From: a virus
Direction: 5' to 3' (one strand)
Virus record (IMG/VR): IMGVR_UViG_3300046492_000277
Coordinates: 1 to 26,370 of that record
Length of the DNA: 26,370 nucleotides
In this document: positions 15,158-21,829 of the stretch, piece after piece
Position numbering within the stretch: the first letter of the stretch is position 1
Layout of the letters: each line of letters opens with the position of its first letter
Made by a program: the position numbers and the translations under genes
The notes under the pieces: model-generated
The model's input: the letters and a program-made list of their open reading frames with translations, nothing else
What the model was told of the DNA's origin: nothing
Database searches by the model: none

Positions 15158-16084
15158 TTACAAGGTTCTCCGCTTTTGGCTGCGAGTCGCACCGGTGGTG
15201 TGCGGAACCTGGCGACCTTTCGGAGTGTTCAGCAGCGTGTTGAATTTTTTGTCCAGGTTGGCAATAGCGGTGGCCAACGCCGTAGTGGTGGAGGCGCCTT
15301 TGCGACGTCGGGAGAATTCGCGCTCTTCTTCGGCGGTGTCGAGAATGTCCTGAACGGAGGTTTCGACGGTGTCGATCGGCTCCTGCTCAACCACTACGTC
15401 AGCAGTCACAGGCTCGATCAGGGTTTGAATGCCGGCAGAGACGAGCAGCAACTGTTCGACCAGTGCCGCCAGCGCTTTGGCTGTAGCTTCATCCATTGGG
15501 GGTTTGCTCTCTGTTTGGGGTTGCGAAGGTGCTGCGGGGGATTCTTCGATGCCGAAGCGCTTGAACAAGCTCGTGACCAGTGCAGTCAACTTGCCCAGCT
15601 CGCCTTTGGGCTCAGCGTCCATCAGGGGGCCAAGCTCGACCGAGGCGGCGAAGTACGCGGCCTTACTGGTCTTGTGGGAAAAGTAGAGTTCCTGGGTGCC
15701 CAGGCTGGCCGGGGAGTCGGTGACGGCCAGACCGGTCAGGTAGGCTTTGCCGGTGTTCGCGAAGTTCGGGGTGATCTCGATGCTGGTGAACAGCTTTTCG
15801 CCCTGGTCGTTCAGCGACAGCAACTTGTCATTGGGCTTGAGCTGCGCCTCTAGGGCGATTTGGCCCGGCTCTAAATCTTCGCCCTCTTCCACCAGACGCA
15901 CGGCGTAGACGGTGCCGTGGGAGCCCATCCAGCGTTCGTGTTCGCTCCAGATAACGGCCGTGTACTTCGACGGTTTGTAGGTCTCGGCGGCGTCACGCAG
16001 TTCCTGGGGAAGGATCTCGCGACCATCGGCGGTGGTGCCGCTGGTGGCGACACGTTTCCATAACGAAACAAGGGAACGGGGCAT
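15158..16084 (-). CDS. O: Capsid scaffold and maturation protease O
   Basis: A 308-residue protein combining an N-terminal serine protease with a C-terminal scaffold. Aligned by eye with P2 gpO, whose triad is Asp19, His48 and Ser107, the likely triad here is Asp20 (TTADG), His49 (WSEHE) and Ser101 (FTSIE). The neighbouring ITPNFANTGKAYLTGLAV and DSPASLGTQELYF match P2 closely. The C-terminal 120 residues are Ala/Glu/Thr-rich and helical, as expected for a scaffold, with a basic end (RSQKRRTL) that may bind capsid protein. It is the first gene of the leftward late operon, diverging from gene P. Confidence 0.92.
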   Translation of the reverse strand: MPRSLVSLWKRVATSGTTADGREILPQELRDAAETYKPSKYTAVIWSEHERWMGSHGTVYAVRLVEEGEDLEPGQIALEAQLKPNDKLLSLNDQGEKLFTSIEITPNFANTGKAYLTGLAVTDSPASLGTQELYFSHKTSKAAYFAASVELGPLMDAEPKGELGKLTALVTSLFKRFGIEESPAAPSQPQTESKPPMDEATAKALAALVEQLLLVSAGIQTLIEPVTADVVVEQEPIDTVETSVQDILDTAEEEREFSRRRKGASTTTALATAIANLDKKFNTLLNTPKGRQVPHTTGATRSQKRRTL

Positions 16085-16167
16085 GGGCGTTAACTGCGCT
16101 CAGTCGGTGGTTTGAGCCGCCACGATAGGGAGCCGACAGCGCCCAAACAAACGCTTTGCTTTTGCGT

Positions 16168-16194
16168 TCCTCCTATTTTCACGATCTAGGAGGA
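16168..16194. promoter_or_regulatory. Perfect inverted repeat in the divergent late promoter region
   Basis: TCCTCCTA at 16168-16175 and its exact complement TAGGAGGA at 16187-16194 flank an 11-base spacer. They lie in the gap between the divergent late operons O (leftward) and P (rightward). Such 8 + 11 + 8 symmetry suits a dimeric activator. In P2 the Ogr protein binds a dyad about 55 bases upstream of each late start (TGT-N12-ACA as I recall), and I did not find that sequence here. The repeat is therefore a candidate binding site of this phage's Ogr-like protein. TATTTT at 16174-16179 could be a weak rightward -10, but no good -35 is seen. The right arm also contains an AGGAGG directly before an ATG at 16194. 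Confidence 0.5.
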
Positions 16195-16247
16195 TGGCGG
16201 AATTTAACCTCGCGTTTTACGTGTTTTCGCCGCATAGACTGCGGCCC

Positions 16248-18302
16248 ATGCTCTATTCAATTGAAGTCAAAGAAGCCGCTAAACGCCTCTATCTGCGCCG
16301 CTGCAAGCCGCGAGAGATTCAGGCCCAACTCAAGCTGCCGAACATCCGCATCGTTTATTACTGGATCGCTAAGGGCGGCTGGGACGAGATGCTGTCGGAC
16401 GAAGAACCGCTGACGGCGGTTGGTCGGCGAATCACCCTGATCCTGGAGAAAGCGGGCACCCTGACCAAAGGCGAACTGGACGAACTGGACCGGCTCACGA
16501 CCGTTCGCGATCGGCTGTTGAAGCAGTCCGCCAAACCGTTGCCAGCAACGATCAATGACGCTCCACCGGACAACCCAGGAGAGCGGCAGGGACAGCGCGG
16601 CGAACGCCGGGAGCGAGGCGACAAGGGCGGCAAGAAGCGCGAGAAGAAAGTAAAAAACGACGTCAGTGAACTGACCGAAGTGGACTTCCTCGACAAGTTC
16701 ATCAGCAAGATGTACGGCTACCAAAAAGAGCTATTCGCGGCCAAACAGAACCCGCTGACTTGCCGAATTCGGAACATCCTCAAAAGCCGCCAGGTGGGCC
16801 TGACGTACTACTTCGCTGGCGAAGCATTCATGGACGCTGTGCTCACCGGCGACAACCAGATTTTCCTGTCGGCCAGTCGCGCCCAGTCCGAAATTTTCCG
16901 AAGTTACATCATCGCGTTCGCACAGGAGTGGTTCGGCCTGGAGCTGACCGGCAACCCGATTGTGCTGAGCAAAGACGGCAAGCCCTGGGCTGAATTGCGT
17001 TTCCTCAGCACCAACAGCAGCACCGCGCAGGGTCACCATGGCCACGTCTACGTTGACGAATATTTCTGGATTCGTGACTTCGAAAAACTGAACACTGTGG
17101 CCAGTGCCATGGCCACCCATAAAAAGTGGCGTAAGACCTATTTTTCAACGCCCAGCGCCGTTTCGCACCAGGCCTACCCGTTCTGGACCGGCGAGAAATT
17201 CCGCAACAGCAAACGCAAGAACGCCAAGAATCCTTGGCCGAGTGAGACCCAGGCGGCAGCGGGCTCGCTGTGTCCGGACGGGCAATGGCGCAAGGTCATC
17301 ACCATTCTGGACGCCATTGCAGGCGGCTGCGATCTGTTCGACCTCGAGCAGTTGCAGCTGGAGTACGACGAGGACAAGTTTCAGCAGCTGTTCATGTGCA
17401 AATTCATCGACAGCACCATGAGCGCTTTTTCCCTGTCCGACCTGGAGCGCTGCTACTCCGACCTGTCGCTGTGGACCGACTACGACCCCGATGATCCGCG
17501 CCCATTCGGCAACAGCCCCGTGTGGATCGGCTACGACCCCAGCCGTACCCGCGACGACGCCAGTTGCGTGGTCGTTGCCCCGCCGCTGGAACCTGGTGCC
17601 AAGTTCAGGATTCTGGAAAAGCACAGTTGGCGTGGGCAGTCGTTTAAGTATCAGGCCGAGCAGGTCAAGAAACTTACCGAGCGTTTCAACGTGCAACACA
17701 TCGGCATCGATACCACCGGCATCGGCTACGGCGTGTTTGACCTGGTACGCGACTTCTACCCGCGTGCGACCTCGATTCACTACAGCCTCGAAACGAAAAA
17801 CACTCTGGTACTCAAAGCGCAGGACACGATTCAGGGCAGCCGGATCGAATGGGATGCCGGCTGGAACGACATCGCTCAGGCGTTCCTGACGATCAAGCGC
17901 GGCACCACGGGCGGCGGCCAAGTCACCTACAGCGCATCGCGCACCGACGCCTCGGGGCACGCTGATATCGCCTGGGCGATCATGCATGCCCTGGCCCACG
18001 AACCCCTCAACACCAACAAGCAGCGGCGCAGCCGCTACACACTCAGCGGATCAAGCACCAATGGGCAAACCAGCAAAAAACCAGCAGCACAAACAAGCAC
18101 CAGGTCCCATGCGCGCGTTTTCATTCGGTGCACCCGAACAGGTACTGAGCGAAAACATCGGGCAGTATCTGGGCGTGTTTGCCACGCACGACGGTCGAAT
18201 CTACACACCGCCGGTGTCGCGCCAGGGGCTGGCCAAACTGCTGCGCGCCAACGCACACCACGGCGCCATTCCCGGGTTCAAGCGCAACCTGTTACTGCGT
18301 GA
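16248..18302 (+). CDS. P: Terminase large subunit P (ATPase/nuclease), C-terminally extended
   Basis: The packaging motor, 684 residues from the ATG at 16248 (MLYSIEVKEAAKRLYLRRCK). An upstream in-frame ATG at 16194 is preceded by AGGAGG with no spacer, so the start is not certain. The N-terminus has a helix-turn-helix-like part (REIQAQLKLPNIRIVYYWIA). The ATPase has the P2-type motif KSRQVGLTYYF around residue 181 and Walker B VYVDE (Asp270, Glu271). The nuclease domain begins at IGYDPSRTRDDASCVVV (Asp430), with GIDTTGIGYGVFDLV later. The usual C-terminus (SGHADIAWAIMHALAHEPL) ends near residue 600, but no stop follows. The frame continues about 80 residues into the portal gene with an Arg-rich sequence that looks like an out-of-frame reading. 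Confidence 0.9.
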   Translation: MLYSIEVKEAAKRLYLRRCKPREIQAQLKLPNIRIVYYWIAKGGWDEMLSDEEPLTAVGRRITLILEKAGTLTKGELDELDRLTTVRDRLLKQSAKPLPATINDAPPDNPGERQGQRGERRERGDKGGKKREKKVKNDVSELTEVDFLDKFISKMYGYQKELFAAKQNPLTCRIRNILKSRQVGLTYYFAGEAFMDAVLTGDNQIFLSASRAQSEIFRSYIIAFAQEWFGLELTGNPIVLSKDGKPWAELRFLSTNSSTAQGHHGHVYVDEYFWIRDFEKLNTVASAMATHKKWRKTYFSTPSAVSHQAYPFWTGEKFRNSKRKNAKNPWPSETQAAAGSLCPDGQWRKVITILDAIAGGCDLFDLEQLQLEYDEDKFQQLFMCKFIDSTMSAFSLSDLERCYSDLSLWTDYDPDDPRPFGNSPVWIGYDPSRTRDDASCVVVAPPLEPGAKFRILEKHSWRGQSFKYQAEQVKKLTERFNVQHIGIDTTGIGYGVFDLVRDFYPRATSIHYSLETKNTLVLKAQDTIQGSRIEWDAGWNDIAQAFLTIKRGTTGGGQVTYSASRTDASGHADIAWAIMHALAHEPLNTNKQRRSRYTLSGSSTNGQTSKKPAAQTSTRSHARVFIRCTRTGTERKHRAVSGRVCHARRSNLHTAGVAPGAGQTAARQRTPRRHSRVQAQPVTA

Positions 18303-19068
18303 GTTCATCCCATCGGAGGGCTGCTCGATCACGACCATGGGCCGCGCCGGGCTCGACTTCATGGTGTTCGGCGAGGCTTATTTTCTGCGCAACCGCAACG
18401 CCTTCGGCCAGGTGCTAGAGATGGAGCACCTGCCGACGATCAACATGCGAGTCAAGGTGGATGGTGGTTTTGTGATGTTGCTGCCGGACGGCAAAGAAGT
18501 GGAGTTCGACCAGGACGAAATCGAGCACGTCATGAACTACGACGTGGAACAGAACATCTACGGCGTGCCTGACTACCTGGGCGGCATGCAGGCGCTGTTG
18601 CTCAACGAAGCCGCAACCCTGTTCCGCCGGCGCTACTACAGCAACGGGGCGCATGCGGGCTACATCTTCTACACCAACGACCCGAACCTGAGCGAAGACG
18701 ACGAGGACGAACTGAGAGCTCAGATCACCGCCAGCAAGGGTGTGGGTAACTTCCGCTCAATGTTCGTCAACATCCCGGGCGGTGACAAGGAGGCGATCCA
18801 GATCATTCCCGTGGGGGACTTTCAGGCCAAAGACGAGCTGGAGAAGGTGAAGAATATTACCCGTAACGACGTGATCGCCGCTTGGCGCATGAACCCGGCG
18901 CTGGCAGGCATCATCCCGGAAAACAGCGGCGGATTCGGCGATATCGAGAAGATCGATCGGGTGTACACCAGCAATGAGATTCGGCCGATTTGCCAGCTGT
19001 TCAACCAGCTTAACGACACGTTAAGGCAGGATCGATGGATTGGCTGGCGGGAGGCTCCCCCCACCTGA
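18061..19068 (+). CDS. Q: Portal protein Q
   Basis: A 335-residue P2 gpQ-family portal, starting at ATG 18061 (MGKPAKNQQHKQAPGPMRAF). Motifs shared with P2 gpQ are RAFSFGAPEQVL, RIYTPPVSRQGLAKLLRANA, HHGAIPGFKRNLLL, LDFMVFGEAYF, LLNEAATLFRRRYYSNGAHAG, KGVGNFRSMFVNIPGG and GGFGDIEKIDRVYTSNEI. Twelve copies should form the DNA entry vertex. The first 242 bases overlap the extended 3' end of gene P in another frame. The last 15 residues (QDRWIGWREAPPT end) lack the VIRF-type ending of P2 gpQ. The ribosome site is weak, so translation may be coupled to P. The order P then Q is as in P2. Confidence 0.93.
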   Translation: MGKPAKNQQHKQAPGPMRAFSFGAPEQVLSENIGQYLGVFATHDGRIYTPPVSRQGLAKLLRANAHHGAIPGFKRNLLLREFIPSEGCSITTMGRAGLDFMVFGEAYFLRNRNAFGQVLEMEHLPTINMRVKVDGGFVMLLPDGKEVEFDQDEIEHVMNYDVEQNIYGVPDYLGGMQALLLNEAATLFRRRYYSNGAHAGYIFYTNDPNLSEDDEDELRAQITASKGVGNFRSMFVNIPGGDKEAIQIIPVGDFQAKDELEKVKNITRNDVIAAWRMNPALAGIIPENSGGFGDIEKIDRVYTSNEIRPICQLFNQLNDTLRQDRWIGWREAPPT

Positions 19069-19160
19069 GCAATCCCTTTGATATAGGGGAGGGAAATAAG
19101 TAAAGCCCTACCCACTGTGGCAAAATAGTACCTTGTATGGAACCTTGGGGAAGGGGCGTT

Positions 19161-19421
19161 ATGCGGGTGTATTGCAAAGAGTGTGGCAGTAAAGGACGGA
19201 TTGCTTCGCGAGACGAGCTTTCAAAAGAGTTTGCCAAACTTTACTGCCAATGTGGTGATGTTGCTTGTGGTCACACGTGGGTGGCTAATCTCACTTTTTC
19301 TCACACCTTGAGCCCTTCTGCCCAATCTTGTGATCGCCTGGTATTCGATCGACTTCGCCACCTCACTCGCGCTGAACAACGTGAGCTATTCGATCAACTG
19401 GGTACTCAGCTCGCTTTATAG
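19161..19421 (+). CDS. ogr: Ogr/Delta-type zinc-finger late gene activator
   Basis: An 86-residue protein starting at ATG 19161 (MRVYCKECGSKGRIASRDEL), preceded by AAGGGG; a longer start at 19137 is less likely. Cysteines in C-x2-C (YCKEC) and C-x4-C (QCGDVACGHTW) arrangement, followed by VANLTFSHTLSPS, match P2 Ogr and P4 Delta, which bind upstream of late promoters and contact the RNA polymerase alpha subunit. The C-terminus (DRLVFDRLRHLTRAEQRELF) is an extra helix. In P2 ogr follows gene D at the far end of the tail operon; here it follows portal gene Q in the same direction. It is the likely activator of the two divergent late operons. Its stop overlaps a convergent ORF by 16 bases. Confidence 0.85.
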   Translation: MRVYCKECGSKGRIASRDELSKEFAKLYCQCGDVACGHTWVANLTFSHTLSPSAQSCDRLVFDRLRHLTRAEQRELFDQLGTQLAL

Positions 19422-19663
19422 TTTTTCAACTTAATCTCAAATTCGTTGAAATGCTTTATTACATCAGCGCTGATTTCCAAAAAACCATTTTTAGCGCGCT
19501 CAGATAGCTGAAGCTCTGAGGCTGACGCACCCATCAAAAATATGAACTTATTGCCAAGGCTGTGCGCCTCGTCAACTAGTTCTGCTTTTTTTGATTCGGC
19601 CTCAATCATTTCTATAACTTCCTGTTTGGCGGTTTTGAGGGAATGAAGTTTAGTTAGTGGCAT
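19406..19663 (-). CDS. Small coiled-coil protein of unknown function
   Basis: An 85-residue leftward ORF starting MPLTKLHSLKTAKQEVIEMI. I do not recognise it. It is Lys/Glu-rich and largely helical with heptads (EVIEMIEAESKKAELVDEAH, DVIKHFNEFEIKLKNYKAS). There is no signal peptide or zinc motif. Base composition is clearly more AT-rich than the surrounding late genes, suggesting a recent insertion (a moron-like gene) between the ogr gene and the non-coding region. No strong Shine-Dalgarno sequence is visible. It converges with ogr. The ORF could be real, but no homology can be cited from sight. Confidence 0.5.
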   Translation of the reverse strand: MPLTKLHSLKTAKQEVIEMIEAESKKAELVDEAHSLGNKFIFLMGASASELQLSERAKNGFLEISADVIKHFNEFEIKLKNYKAS

Positions 19664-19728
19664 TTTGGATCGTCAAGCGCTTTTTTAGTTCTTGTAAAAC
19701 TTTCAAAACTTGTCATTTTATTTTTATG

Positions 19729-19767
19729 GGGACCTTCTGGCACGCATCACGGGGTGCTTTAGGTCCC
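19729..19767. other. Nested hairpin without T-tract
   Basis: GGGACCT (19729-19735) pairs exactly with AGGTCCC (19761-19767), and inside GCAC (19740-19743) pairs with GTGC (19754-19757). CACGGG (19748-19753) could alternatively pair with CCCGTG (19765-19770), giving two mutually exclusive folds. No T-run follows on either strand, so it is not a standard terminator. It may be the leader of the leftward small ORF or part of a structured RNA. Confidence 0.4.
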
Positions 19768-19954
19768 GTGTGCAGGTGGCGCTAGAGGTGTGTATCGATG
19801 TGCTATTGCGATTCCAGTAGTACAAACAACTGATTAGCTAAATAGCGAAATAGCGAATATGTACGTATGTACATAAGTGAAAATATCCAAAGGTACACAG
19901 AGGATTTGAGCGCGTAAAACAAAGAAATGTTAAGGGTGCGCTTACGTTATGGGG

Positions 19955-20111
19955 GCTTCGATATAACGATACTGCACTGGATAATTGTGTAGCAGCTGCC
20001 AGCAGATTGAATAGCGACGCTTCGATATAACGGACGCACTTCCTATGTATTCACGCACTAGAAGACACCATTAATCCGCAAGGAATTTAATATCAGAAGT
20101 ACGGTATAACG
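19955..20111 (+). repeat. TATAACG box repeats
   Basis: The 14-mer GCTTCGATATAACG occurs exactly twice, at 19955-19968 and 20019-20032. A third related copy, ACGGTATAACG, ends at 20111. An inverted CGTTAT lies at 19945-19950, opposite the first ATAACG with a 12-base gap. The spacings (64 and 79 bases) are not helical-phase equal. Possible protein binding sites or tandem remnants. Confidence 0.6.
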
Positions 20112-20157
20112 AAATTATGCCTATAGAGTCGTAGCCTTCATGTGTTGGCTACGTACG

Positions 20158-20181
20158 AAAAAGGGCGCCTAAGAGGCGCCC
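20158..20181 (-). terminator. Intrinsic terminator of the early operon
   Basis: GGGCGCC (20163-20169) and GGCGCCC (20175-20181) form a perfect seven-base GC-rich stem with a five-base loop. Read leftward the stem is followed by five T residues (20162-20158). It lies 45 bases beyond the stop of the last early gene. A weaker T-rich tail (TTGATTT) on the other strand may let it stop rightward transcripts as well. Confidence 0.88.
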
Positions 20182-20225
20182 TTGATTTCAGGTATAGGAA
20201 TTTTAGCCGCTAAATGTTTCAGGCT

Positions 20226-20462
20226 TTACTTCGTAAGACCTTCAATTTTTATCACGCCGTATCGTCGGCGACCGTCAGCGGTTTCGAAAGCCGCGACCAC
20301 CTGCCCACCAGGCAAAGGTATTTGCACCAGGCCATTGCCAGTGTCGTGTTGAAGCAGTCGAGTCGCCTCTACCAAATGAAATTCACTTGGCAGCTCCAGT
20401 TGCTGGCGAGCCTGATGCTCCTGGTCGTCGGAAACGGCAATGAATTGTCTGTCGATCAGCAT
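20226..20462 (-). CDS. Hypothetical early protein
   Basis: A 78-residue protein starting at ATG 20460-20462 (MLIDRQFIAVSDDQEHQARQ), with AGGA nine bases upstream. The start overlaps the end of the preceding gene. It looks like a small soluble alpha/beta protein (FHLVEATRLLQHD, GLVQIPLPGGQVVAAFETAD, RRRYGVIKIEG). I recognise no family. It is the last gene of the leftward early operon, directly before the terminator. Position suggests an accessory role in replication or lysogeny control; function is unknown. Confidence 0.7.
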   Translation of the reverse strand: MLIDRQFIAVSDDQEHQARQQLELPSEFHLVEATRLLQHDTGNGLVQIPLPGGQVVAAFETADGRRRYGVIKIEGLTK

Positions 20463-20734
20463 AGGGTTGCATCCTGTGATTCCAAGGGTTTTGCGAGCAG
20501 CTGCGCGACTACGGCTGCATCGCAATCGGATAGGTCGCCCAGTGTGTGGGCCATTTCAGCCAGGCTTTCTAGGCGCTGGCGGTTGTCTGGGGTTTTATGA
20601 ACCAGGTAACCGATCAGCGCGGCACCGATCACTGCGGTGGCCAGTAATGGGCGTGGAGCCTTAATGGTGCTGCTGCGTTGTTCGGGCTGTGTGATAGCCT
20701 TGTGTTTGCTGCCGCTTGGGTGCTGTGCTTGCAT
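20456..20734 (-). CDS. Hypothetical single-pass membrane protein
   Basis: A 92-residue protein starting at ATG 20732-20734 (MQAQHPSGSKHKAITQPEQR), with GAGGAG upstream. One likely membrane helix at about residues 30-46 (LLATAVIGAALIGYLV) follows a polar N-terminus. The C-terminal 45 residues are soluble and helical (NRQRLESLAEMAHTLGDLSD, DAAVVAQLLAKPLESQ). The ribosome site and start are part of an 18-base sequence also found before the P-loop gene. No family recognised. It could act at the membrane during early infection. Confidence 0.7.
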   Translation of the reverse strand: MQAQHPSGSKHKAITQPEQRSSTIKAPRPLLATAVIGAALIGYLVHKTPDNRQRLESLAEMAHTLGDLSDCDAAVVAQLLAKPLESQDATLC

Positions 20735-20746
20735 GGTGTTGCTCCT
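20729..20746 (-). repeat. 18-base start-site repeat, copy 1
   Basis: Read leftward, AGGAGCAACACCATGCAA, which includes the ribosome site and ATG of the small membrane protein gene. The identical 18 bases occur at 21352-21369 before the P-loop gene. Confidence 0.85.
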
Positions 20747-20797
20747 CTTGTGGTGGTTGGTGTCGAGGAGGTGCGAACTCCTCGACACCGTCTCTTA

Positions 20798-21049
20798 TCA
20801 GGCTTGCCGCAACGGGCTTGCCGTGAATACCGGGCGCTGGTCACAACGCACCTCAAACAATCCCAAGTCATGACCGTCTACGTCTTGCATGTGTACGACG
20901 GTAATGAATGTCGGGGTGTCTTCCGGGTGATCCCTCCAGTGTGCGGCGGCTGCCAATTCGGCCAGGTCCTCGGCTGTGCGCTGTTCGACGTAGTCAGACG
21001 GCAGCGGAAGCTGACCCGGCAAGGTGTTGGCGCAGTAGCGAATAATCAT
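20798..21049 (-). CDS. Hypothetical early protein
   Basis: An 83-residue protein starting at ATG 21047-21049 (MIIRYCANTLPGQLPLPSDY), with GGGGAGAA upstream. It has a helix ending in AELAAAAHWRDHPEDTP, then strands FITVVHMQDVDGHDLGLFEV and a final VRCDQRPVFTASPLRQA. It is acidic and soluble with no visible motif. I do not recognise the family. It lies between the mini P-loop gene and a small membrane protein in the early operon, with short spacers and good ribosome sites. Confidence 0.72.
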   Translation of the reverse strand: MIIRYCANTLPGQLPLPSDYVEQRTAEDLAELAAAAHWRDHPEDTPTFITVVHMQDVDGHDLGLFEVRCDQRPVFTASPLRQA

Positions 21050-21063
21050 TGCGAGTTCTCCCC

Positions 21064-21357
21064 TCAGGTCTGGCGCACCAGGTGCACGACGAAATCAGAC
21101 GGAATCCCCGAGTGAATGCCCCGTGCTTTTAGCTCCATAACAGCCTGGATCTGGAACCGGGTGCAGTCGTCAGCGAGAAACTGCTTGTCACCGGCCATGG
21201 CCTTATCGGCAATTTGGTTGATGAAGAACGGAGTTGTGCAGTGTTCTCCGACCATGATTGGTGCCTCGATCCCTTGGCCTTTCAATTCGGTTTGGATGGC
21301 GCGCAGACGGGTGGTTTTGCCGGTGCCTTGGTCGCCGGTGATGACTCGTATTTGCAT
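21064..21357 (-). CDS. Mini P-loop NTPase-like protein
   Basis: A 97-residue protein starting at ATG 21355-21357 (MQIRVITGDQGTGKTTRLRA), with AGGAG upstream. Residues 8-16 are a clear Walker A motif (GDQGTGKTT). A Walker B-like FLADDC follows around residues 60-65. The protein is far shorter than typical AAA or RecA-type ATPases and holds little more than the nucleotide-binding core. It begins just beyond the repeat region that follows the primase/helicase gene. It might help load or regulate the helicase, or bind NTP for another purpose; this is inference. The C-terminus (GIPSDFVVHLVRQT) is a plain strand. Good coding appearance. Confidence 0.8.
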   Translation of the reverse strand: MQIRVITGDQGTGKTTRLRAIQTELKGQGIEAPIMVGEHCTTPFFINQIADKAMAGDKQFLADDCTRFQIQAVMELKARGIHSGIPSDFVVHLVRQT

Positions 21358-21369
21358 GGTGTTGCTCCT
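21352..21369 (-). repeat. 18-base start-site repeat, copy 2
   Basis: Exact copy of the sequence at 20729-20746, here spanning the ribosome site and ATG of the mini P-loop protein gene. The identity covers AGGAG, the spacer and the first codons. Confidence 0.85.
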
Positions 21370-21386
21370 TTTTTTGCTGGTTGAAT

Positions 21387-21435
21387 CGGGCGCCGCGCCC
21401 GAAATAATTCCGCGTGTGCCCGGGGCGTACCCCGG
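21387..21435. other. Two GC-rich hairpins upstream of the P-loop gene
   Basis: CGGGCG (21387-21392) pairs with CGCCCG (21396-21401). CCGGGG (21420-21425) pairs with CCCCGG (21430-21435). Neither has a T-tract in the leftward direction, so they would more likely attenuate or protect mRNA than end it. They lie between the repeat cluster and the mini P-loop gene. Confidence 0.5.
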
Positions 21436-21442
21436 AATATCC

Positions 21443-21750
21443 GGAACGGCTAAAAGTTGAAGGACGCTAGCCCACGGAATACGGGGCTTTCAGGGCGGTA
21501 GGTGCTTGGAACACCAAGCCGGAACATTGCAGAACAGGATTTGTTCAAAATCTGCTGTAGGCCTTGATTTACAAGGGCTAGCGCCGTGTTCCGGCAAATG
21601 CCTTTGGTGGAACACTTACAGAACAGGAAACAGAAAGATGTTCCGGTGTGATCCAGCGTGTTCCGGTCAGTGGTGATGCGGCGCTGTTGGTTATCTATCT
21701 GTTTTTTATAGATATTTTTCTTATAAATATTCATGTTCCAGATGTTCCGC
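21443..21750. repeat. GGAACA iteron-like cluster with AT-rich block (candidate replication origin)
   Basis: Nine GGAAC/GTTCC pentamers occur in 306 bases, at 21443, 21508, 21521, 21588, 21609, 21640, 21660, 21735 and 21744; fewer than one is expected by chance. Eight of them extend to GGAACA/TGTTCC. The 8-mer CCGGAACA is exact at 21519-21526 (+) and at 21587-21594, 21639-21646 and 21659-21666 (-), with one more at 21848-21855 inside the primase gene end. AGAACAGG appears twice (21531, 21620). Beside them, 21691-21734 is about 86 per cent A+T, a possible unwinding element. The stretch 21358-21829 carries no convincing gene. Iterons plus an AT-rich block next to a P4-alpha-like primase gene suggest the replication origin. 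Confidence 0.6.
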
Positions 21751-21829
21751 CTAACCATTGGCCACACACGCATTTCCTTAAAAACACTGGTTTGCCCCCG
21801 TACACGTCTTTTTATCCCCAGGACGTTCA

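Larger units (their letters stand above)
19664..20157. other. AT-rich non-coding region with repeats and hairpins
   Basis: No convincing ORF was found on either strand in this part of the 562-base gene-free stretch (19664-20225). Contents: a nested hairpin at 19729-19767; two tandem AAATAGCG units at 19840-19855; a palindromic ATGTAC-rich block around 19859-19873; three TATAACG boxes at 19955-20111; and a six-base stem GTAGCC/GGCTAC at 20131-20152 just before the terminator. The composition is lower in GC than the flanks. It separates the convergent late (PQ-ogr) and early operons. It may hold promoters, a small RNA or remnants of lost genes; nothing more specific can be supported. Confidence 0.55.

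Noticed and set aside
14075-15853. A 592-residue rightward ORF opposite N and O.
   Set aside because: Antisense shadow of the major capsid and scaffold genes; no motif, and it would span three known genes.
16194-16247. Upstream ATG at 16194 as start of the terminase gene.
   Set aside because: AGGAGG directly abuts the ATG without spacer, and the added 18 residues do not resemble terminase N-termini. The start at 16248 gives a family-like beginning, though it lacks a clear ribosome site.
19841-19873. Short repeats AAATAGCG and ATGTAC considered as a CRISPR or iteron array.
   Set aside because: Only two units of each, no spacer pattern; too little for an array call.
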